From an uncultured Fidelibacterota bacterium (GTDB taxonomy: Bacteria > Fidelibacterota > Marinisomatia > Marinisomatales > TCS55), in NCBI GenBank assembly GCA_913009735.1, contig CAJVYU010000022.1, forward strand, positions 1-36,956: 36,956 nt of DNA, in the 5' to 3' direction. The notes beneath the pieces were generated by a model. It searched no databases. It was not told the origin of the DNA and saw only the letters and a list, made by a program, of their open reading frames with translations. Below are positions 24,512-32,890 of this stretch, piece by piece. Both the position numbers and the translations under genes were made by a program. Numbering within the stretch: the first letter of the stretch is position 1; the number at the start of each line of letters is the position of its first letter.

Positions 24512-26496
24512 TGAGAACAATTACACACATTGGAATTATTGGTGCCGGCACCATGGGCGCCGCATTGACACAGAAATTTGCACAAGAAGGTCTCACTGTG
24601 TTTATGGTGGACAGAGAAGATCGTTTTCTGGATCGTGGCATGGAAAATATTCGAGTGGTACTTCAAGAAGGTGTGGAGCGACGCATATTCACTGAAGAGC
24701 AAATGCAGCAGATCGTTGACCGGATCCATCCAACCATCGATATGAATGAATTGGCACAATGTCAGATAATCATCGAAGCGGTCTTTGAAGATAAGAAGGT
24801 CAAGGAAGATTTGTTCAGTCAGATCAGCGAAATCGTTCCGTCGGACACTATTCTTGCCACTAATACATCATCATTTTCAGTTACAGAATTGGCGGAGTCT
24901 GTAAATCATCCTCAACGCTTTCTGGGACTTCATTTTTTCTATCACGCGGCAAAGAACCGGCTGGTAGAAGTAGTGGAGGGAGAAACCACAAGCGATGCGA
25001 TTTTTAATGAATGTATGTGGTTTATGCAGCGTTGCGGAAAGGACCCAATCTTTTGCAAAGATTCCCATGGATTTGTTGTAAACCGGTTTTTTGTTCCCTG
25101 GTTGAATGAGGCCGTTCATCTCTATGAAGAAGGTATTGCCGAACCGGCTGCAATTGATGCAATCGCGCGTAAAGCCTTTGGATGCGGAATGGGACCCTTC
25201 GCTCTAATGAATGCCACCGGTGTCCCCATTGCTTTTCATGCCCAAAGAACACTGGAAGATGCTTTTGGTAAATTTTACCATCCCGCAGAAACCCTGAAAC
25301 TTCAGACAGAGAAAAATGAAGAATGGAGCATTTCCGGATCTGAGGAAGTTGAACCATCCGTTGCAAAACAGATAACCGACAGATTGCAAGCTGTAACCAT
25401 ATTTGTATGCGGACAGCTTTTAGATGAGAAAGTTTGCACGGCTGGAGATATCAGCCGCGGTGCAGGTATCGGGCTCAAATGGAGAAAAGGTCCTGTGGAT
25501 TGTTATCATAAACTTGGAGAAGCAAAAGTAAATGATTTAATTCGGGACTTGGCGAAAGAATGGAAATTGGAAGTCCCCGGTGCCATGGCTTCCGAACACT
25601 GGAGACCGGATTTTGTGAACACAGAAATTAACGTTCATACAGGGGTAATCACCATCAACCGTCCCGAAGGAATGAATGCCATGAACCCCACGGTTGTATC
25701 CCAACTGGCAGATGCGTTTGACCGGCTGGATGGGGATGCTTCATTGAAAAATATTGTGATAACTGCTCGAGGAAAAGCATTTGTTGCCGGTGCCGATATC
25801 AATTTTTTCATTGACCATATCAAAGCAAACACCATTTCTGAAATTGTTGATTTTACGACCGACGGTCAAAAACTGTTCACACGGATTGATGAATCGGATA
25901 AAAAGATTATTGTCATGGTAAACGGATTCGCGTTGGGCGGTGGATTAGAATTGGCACTGACAGCCGATGTGATCGTCGCATTGAATAAAGCGATTTTCGC
26001 ATTTCCGGAAACAGGTATTGGTATCTATCCAGGACTTGGTGGCACACAGCGGCCCATTAACAGGATTGGTAAAGGTCTGACTAAATACCTTGTTTACACG
26101 GGGCAAATTTTATCTGCACAGAAAGCGGCGGAGATTGGATTAATCGATAAGGTAGTTACCTGGGACGAAATGGTGTCATTGATTGCTAATCCGGATTTGC
26201 TGGAAAAAAATTCGGTTACTTTATCTGAAAAATGGCAGAAGTTGTCAGACTATTTTGATAATACAACTGTAGAAGCACTGTTCAATATGGATGAAATTCC
26301 CGAAGGAATGGAAAAGATCATTGGCAAAATCCGGACAAAAGCACCGGTAGCGATGAAGATCGTTGAAACATTGATCAATGAGAATCTTGGACCTGAATCT
26401 GAACTGGACCATCTGGAAACCATTTTCAATACGGTTGATGCATTGGCAGGACTACAGAGCGTTGGAAAAAAGCCCCCGGAGTATAAAGGGCGTTGA
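24511..26496 (+). CDS. 3-hydroxyacyl-CoA dehydrogenase / enoyl-CoA hydratase fusion
   Basis: A bifunctional 661-residue protein starting at ATG 24511 (GGAAG eight bases upstream; an in-frame TTG at 24496 lies within dch). N-terminal dehydrogenase half: GIIGAGTMGAALTQK (8-22), NTSSFSVTELAESV and LGLHFFYHAAKNRLVEVV with the active-site His. C-terminal crotonase half, from about residue 375: NRPEGMNAMNP, GKAFVAGADINFF, ALGGGLELALTADV and FPETGIGIYPGLGGTQR, with both catalytic Glu positions. The order dehydrogenase-hydratase is the reverse of FadB and is known from archaeal and anaerobe crotonyl-CoA enzymes. Likely substrate: 3-hydroxypimelyl-CoA and shorter intermediates. Confidence 0.92.
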   Translation: MRTITHIGIIGAGTMGAALTQKFAQEGLTVFMVDREDRFLDRGMENIRVVLQEGVERRIFTEEQMQQIVDRIHPTIDMNELAQCQIIIEAVFEDKKVKEDLFSQISEIVPSDTILATNTSSFSVTELAESVNHPQRFLGLHFFYHAAKNRLVEVVEGETTSDAIFNECMWFMQRCGKDPIFCKDSHGFVVNRFFVPWLNEAVHLYEEGIAEPAAIDAIARKAFGCGMGPFALMNATGVPIAFHAQRTLEDAFGKFYHPAETLKLQTEKNEEWSISGSEEVEPSVAKQITDRLQAVTIFVCGQLLDEKVCTAGDISRGAGIGLKWRKGPVDCYHKLGEAKVNDLIRDLAKEWKLEVPGAMASEHWRPDFVNTEINVHTGVITINRPEGMNAMNPTVVSQLADAFDRLDGDASLKNIVITARGKAFVAGADINFFIDHIKANTISEIVDFTTDGQKLFTRIDESDKKIIVMVNGFALGGGLELALTADVIVALNKAIFAFPETGIGIYPGLGGTQRPINRIGKGLTKYLVYTGQILSAQKAAEIGLIDKVVTWDEMVSLIANPDLLEKNSVTLSEKWQKLSDYFDNTTVEALFNMDEIPEGMEKIIGKIRTKAPVAMKIVETLINENLGPESELDHLETIFNTVDALAGLQSVGKKPPEYKGR

Positions 26497-26548
26497 CCGA
26501 AATGGGACACAAACTACAAGAGGACTTTTCAAAGGAGATAAAACAGTT

Positions 26549-27298
26549 ATGAACAAACGACTTGAAGGAAAAATTGCATTGGTAACCGGGGGGAGTTCAG
26601 GCATTGGGACATCTATAGTCCGGTTCTTTGCCAAAGAAGGAGCCCATGTTGCATTCACTTACCACAGCAATAAGGAGGGAGCTGAAACAGTTCTTTCTGA
26701 AATTGAATCAATGGGTGTGAAAGGTGCGTATTTTCAGGCGGAAATGTCAGATTTTGAAAGAGCCAATTTCATTGTAAATCAAGTAATTGATATGTTTGGA
26801 ACCTTGGATATCCTGGTAAATAATGCTGGTGCAAACCAGGACAAAGTTATTTGGAAAATGTCTGAAACAATGTGGGACGAAGTGATTGATACCGATTTAA
26901 AAGGTGTTTTCAATTATATCCGTGCAGCTTCACCCAATTTCAGGGAAAAGAAATCAGGTCGAGTCATTACCATTTCATCCATTAATGCACTTCGGGGAAA
27001 ATTTGGTCAGTCAAACTATGCCGCTGCCAAAGCTGGTGTAATTGGGTTGTCGAAAAGTGTTGCCAGGGAATTAGGTCGGTCGAATGTTACTGTAAATGTT
27101 GTATGCCCCGGTCTAATTGCCACAAAAATGATCCAGAGTATGCCCGATGATTTCAAAGAGAAAGCATTGGATGAAATAATATTAGGACGCATTGGTACAC
27201 CTGAAGATGTTGCTGAAGTTGTTGCATTTTTAGCAAGCGATGGAGCCCGGCACATTACGGGTGAAGTCATAAAAGTAGATGGGGGGCAGTACATATAA
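26549..27298 (+). CDS. Short-chain dehydrogenase/reductase (FabG-like)
   Basis: Classical SDR of 250 residues. TGGSSGIG (13-20) binds NAD(P), NNAG is at 91-94, and the catalytic set is S143/S144, Y157 and K161 (TISSINALRGKFGQSNYAAAK). The C-terminus GEVIKVDGGQYI is family-typical. I start it at ATG 26549, behind AAAGGAGAT; the open frame extends into the previous gene without support. It overlaps the following thiolase by one base (TAATG). In this setting it probably oxidises a 3-hydroxyacyl-CoA, although a 3-oxoacyl reductase in synthesis cannot be ruled out. Confidence 0.88.
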   Translation: MNKRLEGKIALVTGGSSGIGTSIVRFFAKEGAHVAFTYHSNKEGAETVLSEIESMGVKGAYFQAEMSDFERANFIVNQVIDMFGTLDILVNNAGANQDKVIWKMSETMWDEVIDTDLKGVFNYIRAASPNFREKKSGRVITISSINALRGKFGQSNYAAAKAGVIGLSKSVARELGRSNVTVNVVCPGLIATKMIQSMPDDFKEKALDEIILGRIGTPEDVAEVVAFLASDGARHITGEVIKVDGGQYI

Positions 27299-28440
27299 TG
27301 AAGCCGGTATATTTAATTGACGGTTGTCGTTCACCCATTGGTCGGGGGCATCCGGAAAAAGGTATTTATTCCAATCTCCGGGCAGATGAGTTATCCGTTC
27401 AGGTTTTGCATTCTCTCATCAACCGTACGGGACTCAATCCTGAACAGATTGATGATTTTTTTCTTGGATGCGTTGGTCAACACCTGGAACAAGGAAAAAA
27501 TTTAGCCAGACTGATCATTCTCCTGGCAGGATTACCAAATACAATTCCCGGTGCCACGGTGAACAGGTTGTGTAGTTCGAGCCTGACCGCTCTTCAAATG
27601 GCAGCAGATAGCATCAAAACCGGAAATAATAATCAAATGCTGGTTGGCGGTGTCGAGCATTTAGGCCATGTCCCCATGACAGCTGCGTTGGGTTACCACC
27701 AGGATCTTTTCAAAGATTATGATTTCCAATGGACCAATATGGGCCTTACAGCAGAAAAACTATCAGAAGATTTTAATATTAGTAAAGAAGAACAAGATTT
27801 GTTTACCATTGAATCCAACAGGCGATATTTTGCTGCCAGGGAGGCAGGTTTTTTTGACAGGGAAATCATACCTGTGATTTTACCCGACGGACAGAGTGTT
27901 AATGATGATCAGGAACCCCGTTTATCTACGTTGGAATCGTTGGCAGGATTAAGAACGGTTTTTAAGGAAGATGGCACTATCACCGCCGCCAACAGTTCCG
28001 GTATTTCTGATGGCGCTTGTATGGCTTGGATAGGAGATCAATCCGCTGTTCTGCAATACGGCGGAGAACCGCTGGCAGAAATCGGATTAACTGTGAACAT
28101 CGGGTTAAATCCGGTAGACATGGGACTGGGGCCTGTTTTTGCCATCAGGAAATTATTGGACAAGACCGGTTTTACATTGGATGAAATCGATTTGTTTGAA
28201 ATCAATGAAGCTTTTGCTGTTCAAGTACTGGCGTGTCAACAGAAGTTACAAATTCCAGATGATAAGCTGAATATCCACGGTGGCGCAGTGGCTTTGGGGC
28301 ATCCGTTGGGAATGTCCGGGTTGCGGATCGCAGTTACGCTTGCCCATAGCATGGTAGAAAAGAATGTTCAGTATGGTATTGCATCATTGTGTGTTGGTCA
28401 TGGTCAGGGAGTGGCAATGTTGTTGAGACGAAAACAATAA
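27298..28440 (+). CDS. Thiolase (acetyl-CoA C-acyltransferase) 2
   Basis: A 380-residue thiolase coupled to the SDR. The active sites are C92 (VNRLCSSSLTALQ), H335 (AVALGHPLGMSG) and C365 (SLCVGHGQGVA), with EINEAFAVQ in between. The third motif has CVGHGQG where most family members have CxGGGQG. This is a small deviation next to the catalytic Cys and may alter substrate preference. It probably cleaves 3-oxopimelyl-CoA to glutaryl-CoA and acetyl-CoA, or a later oxoacyl-CoA; division of labour with the first thiolase is unknown. Confidence 0.9.
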   Translation: MKPVYLIDGCRSPIGRGHPEKGIYSNLRADELSVQVLHSLINRTGLNPEQIDDFFLGCVGQHLEQGKNLARLIILLAGLPNTIPGATVNRLCSSSLTALQMAADSIKTGNNNQMLVGGVEHLGHVPMTAALGYHQDLFKDYDFQWTNMGLTAEKLSEDFNISKEEQDLFTIESNRRYFAAREAGFFDREIIPVILPDGQSVNDDQEPRLSTLESLAGLRTVFKEDGTITAANSSGISDGACMAWIGDQSAVLQYGGEPLAEIGLTVNIGLNPVDMGLGPVFAIRKLLDKTGFTLDEIDLFEINEAFAVQVLACQQKLQIPDDKLNIHGGAVALGHPLGMSGLRIAVTLAHSMVEKNVQYGIASLCVGHGQGVAMLLRRKQ

Positions 28441-28462
28441 CCAAATATGGAGTGGATTAACT

Positions 28463-28510
28463 ATGTCAATCCAAGCATTAACACAGTTAATGCAATCCAA
28501 AAAGGATTAA
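28463..28510 (+). other. Possible 15-codon leader peptide before hcrC
   Basis: ATG at 28463, with GGAG about ten bases upstream, opens a 15-codon frame (MSIQALTQLMQSKKD) ending in TAA. The 98-bp gap before the 4-hydroxybenzoyl-CoA reductase genes otherwise shows no gene. Chance is possible. Confidence 0.25.
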
Positions 28511-28513
28511 TTA
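28488..28513. promoter_or_regulatory. Hairpin upstream of the hcr genes
   Basis: TTAAT (28488-28492), two bases, AATCC (28494-28498), AAAAA loop, GGATT (28504-28508), one base, then ATTAA to 28513. It forms a two-part stem overlapping the end of the possible leader peptide. It could be an operator, a leader structure or a weak terminator. Confidence 0.35.
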
Positions 28514-28538
28514 AAATCTTTGTAAAGAGTCTGAAAAA

Positions 28539-29012
28539 ATGGGTTTAAAACAAATAGAATTAACGGTGAATGGTTTTTCCTCTCCATTTCTGGTGCAATC
28601 TGATGAAGTACTATTATTTACATTGAGAGAACGACTATACTTAACCGGTACCAAAGAAGGATGTAATCAAGGTACCTGCGGAAGCTGCACTGTACTTCTG
28701 GACGGGAAACCGGTTTTATCGTGTATGACTCCAACGCTTAGATGTGTGGGGAAGAAAATCATCACCATTGAAAATATCAGTTCCGGAGATACCTTGCATA
28801 CCGTTCAAAAATATCTGGTAGAAAAAGGCGGGCTGCAATGTGGATTTTGTACACCGGGTGTAGTGATGACAATGGTACCGTTTCTTGAAGAAAACCCGAA
28901 TGCCTCCCGCGAAGAAATCAAAGAAGGTCTTTCCGGTAATCTCTGTCGATGTACCGGGTATAAAAAAATTATTGATGCCGTAGAAAATGCTGCTGAGGAG
29001 ATGCGGTCGTGA
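28539..29012 (+). CDS. hcrC: 4-hydroxybenzoyl-CoA reductase, [2Fe-2S] subunit (HcrC)
   Basis: Small iron-sulfur subunit of a xanthine-oxidase-family molybdenum enzyme, 157 residues. The plant-type [2Fe-2S] cysteines are C42, C47, C50 and C62 (GCNQGTCGSCTVLLDG then C62), and the second cluster uses C101, C104, C136 and C138 (QCGFCTPGV and NLCRCTGYKKI). It overlaps the large subunit by GTGA. The small-large-medium gene order and the [4Fe-4S] insert of the medium subunit identify the complex as the dehydroxylating type rather than an ordinary hydroxylase. Confidence 0.9.
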   Translation: MGLKQIELTVNGFSSPFLVQSDEVLLFTLRERLYLTGTKEGCNQGTCGSCTVLLDGKPVLSCMTPTLRCVGKKIITIENISSGDTLHTVQKYLVEKGGLQCGFCTPGVVMTMVPFLEENPNASREEIKEGLSGNLCRCTGYKKIIDAVENAAEEMRS

Positions 29013-31285
29013 GCGGACCCATCGGCAAACCAACTCCATTTATCGATGCGGTACAGAAAGTCACCGGTCAGGCAATGTATGCTGGAGATTATCGAATGCC
29101 GAATATGCTGTATGTGCGTTTCCTCAGAAGTACAGAATCCCATGCAATAATTTCTAAACTTGATACTTCAGAAGCAGAATCATATCCCGGTGTATGTGCT
29201 GTTGTAATTGGAAAAGAAATTCCGATTTCATTTGGGGTTTTACCAATCAGTCCTGACGAAAATGCAATTGCCATAGATAAAGTTCGATATAAAGGTGAAA
29301 TCGTCGCCGCAGTCGCTGCTGAAACGATTGAAGCTGCGAGAGAAGGCGCAAAAATAATCCAGGTTGAATATGAACCTATTCGTTTATTTCTAGAACCTGA
29401 AGATTCTTTGGAAACATGTGCATTTCATGAACAAATCCACAGTCACACGAAAAATGGAAAAAATATTCACAAGACTGCAGAACTGCGTTTCAACGAACCG
29501 GAAAAAGAAATTAAAACAGCCGCCCATGTTCGGAGGGAAAAATTCAAGTTTGCAGGAGTAACTCATGCCTTTACGGAACCACACTCAACAATAGCAGTCT
29601 GGAATGGAGATGATACACTTACGGTAATCAGTGCGACTCAAGTACCCCATTATCTGCACAGAAATTTGGCAAAAGTGCTGGGACTGCCCATGCATAGCAT
29701 CCAAGTGAAAAAACCGGCGCTTGGAGGTGGTTTTGGCGGAAAAAGCGACCCCTTCCCTCATGAAATAATCACTGCCTATATGGCAATGAAAACCAAACGA
29801 CCGGTAAAATGCACTTTTTCCCGGGAAGAAGTGTTTATCACGAACCATGGAAGGCATCCTACAGAAATTGATATGTCTGTCAGTTGTGATCAAAATGGAA
29901 AAATAACCGCTCTGGATACAGATATTATTATTGATGGTGGTGCCTACGGTAGTTTTGGTGTGGTAACGTCTTACTATAACGGTGTCTTGCTGCAGGGTCC
30001 CTACAGAATTAATAAGTTTGGTTTCCGAACTCGCCGTGTTTACACGAATAAGCCACAGTGCGGCGCCATGCGCGGACATGGAGCGGTAAATCCCCGGTAT
30101 GCTGTGGAAGTAATGCTGGATATGCTGGCCCACGATATGAACATGGATCCCTGCGATTTGCGTATAAATAATTTTCTTCCGGAAAATACATTAACGGTTG
30201 GGCAACTGCGAATCACAAGTAACGGTGTTCGGGAATGTTTAGATACGGTCAGGATGAAATGTGATTGGGATAACCGTTACGGTAAACTTCCTTCTGGACA
30301 CGGTCTTGGAGTCGCCTGCGGTTTTTTCATAAGCGGCAGCGCTCTTCCAATCATATGGAACCGATATCCTCAAACGGTTGTACACGCAAAATTGGATTTT
30401 GACGGAAGAATTGTCATGTTCAGCGGGGCCAGTGATATTGGACAGGGAAGTGATACGGTGCTGGTCCAGATTGCTGCAGAGGAATTAGGTATCACTATGG
30501 GTCATGTTCAGGTAGAAGTTGCCGACACAAAAATAACCCCTGTAGATCTAGGTAGCTATTCAAGCCGTGTTACATTTATGGTTGGGAATGCTGCCAAAAC
30601 AGCAGCGACGAAAGTCAGAGAAGAAATGGCTAAAGCCATTGCAAAAGAAAAAGGTGTTATTGCGGAAAATCTGATTTTTAATAATTGCCGTATCTATACC
30701 AAAGATGAAACTGTCGATTTAAGTTGGGAAGAAGGTGTGGAAATTGCCCTGGCCGGCAGGGGTGCGTTTGTGGAAAGTGGATATTACATATCACCGAAAC
30801 TTGGTGGAACTTTCAAAGGGGCCGGCGCCGGGTTGAGCCCTGCATATAGTTTTGGTGCTTTTATTTCTGAAGTGAAGGTGAACCCCAATACAGGCGAAGT
30901 AAACGTGATCAAAATCTGGGGAGCACACGATTGTGGAAAAGCACTCAATCCCCTTTCGGTGGAAGGACAGATTGAAGGAAGTATTCATATGGGGTTGGGT
31001 CAAGCAATGTCCGAAGAACTGCGATACAAAAATGGTCAGCAGATGAATGCCAATTTCTTTGATTATCGTATTCCGTCAAGCCTGGATACTCCCGATATGG
31101 ATATTACTATTATTGAATCGAACGATGCTGAAGGTCCGTATGGAGCAAAAGAAGCCGGTGAAGGTCCTATTCATCCGGTATTGCCGTCCATAGGAAATGC
31201 CATTTATGATGCGGTGGGAATCCGCATGATGGAACTTCCTATCACCCCCGACAAGGTCTTATCAAAATTAAGGGGGGGGGAATAG
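29009..31285 (+). CDS. hcrA: 4-hydroxybenzoyl-CoA reductase, molybdopterin subunit (HcrA)
   Basis: Catalytic molybdenum-cofactor subunit, 758 residues, with a GTG start coupled to hcrC and a GAGGAG site before it. Family motifs are GGGFGGKSDPFPHE (about 239), GAMRGHGAVNPRYAVEVMLDM (about 352), ASDIGQGSDTVLVQIAAEELG, and the C-terminal PYGAKEAGEGPIHPVLPS (about 709), which contains the conserved active-site Glu. It removes the para-hydroxyl of 4-hydroxybenzoyl-CoA reductively to give benzoyl-CoA, feeding the reductase at 6665-10754. The gene ends in a run of nine G immediately before its stop; one inserted G would join it in frame to hcrB. Confidence 0.9.
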   Translation: MSGPIGKPTPFIDAVQKVTGQAMYAGDYRMPNMLYVRFLRSTESHAIISKLDTSEAESYPGVCAVVIGKEIPISFGVLPISPDENAIAIDKVRYKGEIVAAVAAETIEAAREGAKIIQVEYEPIRLFLEPEDSLETCAFHEQIHSHTKNGKNIHKTAELRFNEPEKEIKTAAHVRREKFKFAGVTHAFTEPHSTIAVWNGDDTLTVISATQVPHYLHRNLAKVLGLPMHSIQVKKPALGGGFGGKSDPFPHEIITAYMAMKTKRPVKCTFSREEVFITNHGRHPTEIDMSVSCDQNGKITALDTDIIIDGGAYGSFGVVTSYYNGVLLQGPYRINKFGFRTRRVYTNKPQCGAMRGHGAVNPRYAVEVMLDMLAHDMNMDPCDLRINNFLPENTLTVGQLRITSNGVRECLDTVRMKCDWDNRYGKLPSGHGLGVACGFFISGSALPIIWNRYPQTVVHAKLDFDGRIVMFSGASDIGQGSDTVLVQIAAEELGITMGHVQVEVADTKITPVDLGSYSSRVTFMVGNAAKTAATKVREEMAKAIAKEKGVIAENLIFNNCRIYTKDETVDLSWEEGVEIALAGRGAFVESGYYISPKLGGTFKGAGAGLSPAYSFGAFISEVKVNPNTGEVNVIKIWGAHDCGKALNPLSVEGQIEGSIHMGLGQAMSEELRYKNGQQMNANFFDYRIPSSLDTPDMDITIIESNDAEGPYGAKEAGEGPIHPVLPSIGNAIYDAVGIRMMELPITPDKVLSKLRGGE
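31272..31280 (+). repeat. Homopolymer of nine G at the hcrA-hcrB junction
   Basis: Nine consecutive G in AT-rich DNA, encoding Arg-Gly-Gly-Glu just before the hcrA stop TAG. It also serves as the ribosome-binding region for the hcrB GTG start, 5 bp downstream. Confidence 0.8.
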
Positions 31286-32211
31286 TGGATTATTATCACT
31301 CTCCTTCGTCAATAAAAGATGCATTGTCTATGGCTGGAAAATTTTCAGGGAATTATACCATTTTTGCCGGCGGGACCGATATTCAAATTTATCGTAAACA
31401 GCAACTTGATACGAATGAACATATTATCGATTTAAGTGGAATTGATGAATTAAACTCCATCGCTACCAAGGAAGGAATCCTTCATCTGGGTGCCATGACA
31501 ACCCTGGACGAAATCATTTCGTCTGACGAGATTCAACTCCATTATCCACTCATCGCTGAAGCAGCAAAATCTGTAGCAACTCCCGTACTGCGTAAAACGG
31601 CAACCATTGGTGGAAATCTCCTGGTAAAAAACCGATGTGTTTTCTATAATCAATCTCAAGCATGGCGGAACGGTATGGGTTCATGCCTGCGGGATGTGGG
31701 AACGATTTGTCAAGTCACTGGCGGTAAGAAGGACTGCTATTCCCGGAATGTATCCGATACTGCGGCAGCGCTGATAGCTCTTGGTGCTGAAATAACCTTG
31801 ATGACCCCTGATGGAATAACACAAAAACCTCTCAAAGATATATATCTGCCATGTGGTATCAAATTCCACAATTTAGAAGAACATAGTATTTTGACTCAAA
31901 TATCCGTCCCCATAAAACCGAAAAAATGGTGGTATAAAAAATTACGGTTACGGAAAACACTGGATTTTACATCATTGACTGTTGCGGCAACAGTAGATAT
32001 AAACAGCATAGCTCGTGTGTGTTTGAATGGCGTGTCTATGTCGCCTATACTTGTTGAACAAACTATGGATACACTTACTCAGGAAAACCTGACTAGACAA
32101 GCCCGGAAGAACTGTAAAACCGTTGATAATGACTTGATGCCATTGAAATACCGGCGGGAAATGATCAATGTGTTTTTAGAAGAATGGTGGGATTCTATTG
32201 AAATAATATAA
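31285..32211 (+). CDS. hcrB: 4-hydroxybenzoyl-CoA reductase, FAD / [4Fe-4S] subunit (HcrB)
   Basis: FAD-binding medium subunit, 308 residues, starting at GTG 31285, which overlaps the hcrA stop (TAGTG). FAD motifs are FAGGTDIQI (27-35) and TIGGNLLVKN. Four cysteines, C118, C134, C142 and C151, lie in an insert with spacings of 16, 8 and 9 residues. From memory these are the spacings of the extra [4Fe-4S] ligands in the Thauera 4-hydroxybenzoyl-CoA reductase beta subunit (C122, C138, C146, C155). This cluster is absent from ordinary xanthine-oxidase-type enzymes and is the best evidence for the substrate call. The gene is the last of the catabolic run. Confidence 0.9.
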   Translation: MDYYHSPSSIKDALSMAGKFSGNYTIFAGGTDIQIYRKQQLDTNEHIIDLSGIDELNSIATKEGILHLGAMTTLDEIISSDEIQLHYPLIAEAAKSVATPVLRKTATIGGNLLVKNRCVFYNQSQAWRNGMGSCLRDVGTICQVTGGKKDCYSRNVSDTAAALIALGAEITLMTPDGITQKPLKDIYLPCGIKFHNLEEHSILTQISVPIKPKKWWYKKLRLRKTLDFTSLTVAATVDINSIARVCLNGVSMSPILVEQTMDTLTQENLTRQARKNCKTVDNDLMPLKYRREMINVFLEEWWDSIEII

Positions 32212-32235
32212 TAGAGGGCTTTGCAAAATCCTCTA
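32212..32235. terminator. Hairpin after hcrB (weak terminator candidate)
   Basis: TAGAGG (32212-32217) and CCTCTA (32230-32235) pair perfectly around a 12-base loop containing TTTGCAAA, directly after the hcrB stop. No T-run follows. It marks the end of the aromatic operon and the start of the toxin-antitoxin region. Confidence 0.4.
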
Positions 32236-32306
32236 ACGAATATTCCTTGTAAGTTATTACTGTAAGTACACAAATTCGGGTGTTGTCTAAATTAAGGAAT
32301 GGTGAA

Positions 32307-32546
32307 ATGAGTACAGAAGTAAAATTGATTCCAATTGGGAATTCAAAAGGAATCAGAATACCTAAAGCCCTATTATTAAAATATCATTTGCAAGAGCAAA
32401 TAGTTATTGAAGAAAAAGAGAATGGTTTATTCATTCATTCCAACGATGAACAAAAATTATCTTGGGAAGAAACATATAAAGAAATCGAAAAAGAGGAAGA
32501 AGATTGGTCAGATTGGCACGCATTTGAAGATATTCATGAAATTTAA
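32307..32546 (+). CDS. MazE/AbrB-type antitoxin
   Basis: A 79-residue protein with an N-terminal swapped-hairpin AbrB DNA-binding domain, VKLIPIGNSKGIRIPKALLLKY (residues 5-26), and an acidic C-terminal tail rich in Glu, Asp and Trp (EEEDWSDWHAFEDIHEI), typical of the disordered toxin-wrapping region. The ATG at 32307 has AAGGA upstream; the frame runs further 5' but lacks support. It overlaps the toxin gene by 11 bp, the usual antitoxin-first arrangement. Presumably autorepresses with its toxin. Confidence 0.85.
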   Translation: MSTEVKLIPIGNSKGIRIPKALLLKYHLQEQIVIEEKENGLFIHSNDEQKLSWEETYKEIEKEEEDWSDWHAFEDIHEI

Positions 32547-32874
32547 GAATCCAAAACGATATGAAATTTATCTTGCAAATCTTGATCCTGCGTTAGGATC
32601 AGAAATAAAAAAAACAAGACCTGTCGTTATTGTAAGTGATAATCTTATGAATAAATTTCTTAAAACCGTAGTTACGTGTCCCCTTACAACTCAAATACAT
32701 AAAAAATGGCGCAGTAGGATACAAATTATGTGCAATAATAAGCTTACAGAAATCGCCGTTGATCAAATTAGAACCATTTCAAAATTACGATTAATAAAAA
32801 AATATGATAGATTAGATGGCGACAATGCTCAACAATTAAGAATCACTATTACAGAAATGTATGGTGAAAATTGA
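32536..32874 (+). CDS. MazF/PemK-type mRNA interferase toxin 1
   Basis: A 112-residue endoribonuclease toxin from ATG 32536. The motif LGSEIKKTRPVVIVSD contains the catalytic Arg (R28 here), and VVTCPLTTQIHKKWRS contains the catalytic-type Thr; these correspond to Arg25 and Thr48 in B. subtilis MazF. VDQIRTISKLRL is also family-typical. Both active residues are intact, so the toxin is probably active. It overlaps the MazE-type antitoxin gene. Cleavage specificity cannot be predicted. Confidence 0.88.
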   Translation: MKFKNPKRYEIYLANLDPALGSEIKKTRPVVIVSDNLMNKFLKTVVTCPLTTQIHKKWRSRIQIMCNNKLTEIAVDQIRTISKLRLIKKYDRLDGDNAQQLRITITEMYGEN

Positions 32875-32890
32875 TTGTATAATTAATTTA

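Noticed and set aside
26378-26548. N-terminal extension of the SDR
   Set aside because: It overlaps the preceding fusion enzyme by more than 100 bp and lacks SDR similarity; the AAAGGAG site supports the ATG at 26549.
29585-30133. 182-residue minus-strand open frame inside hcrA
   Set aside because: Rich in His, Ser and Tyr without recognisable motifs and fully antisense to a clear molybdopterin subunit; a shadow of codon bias.
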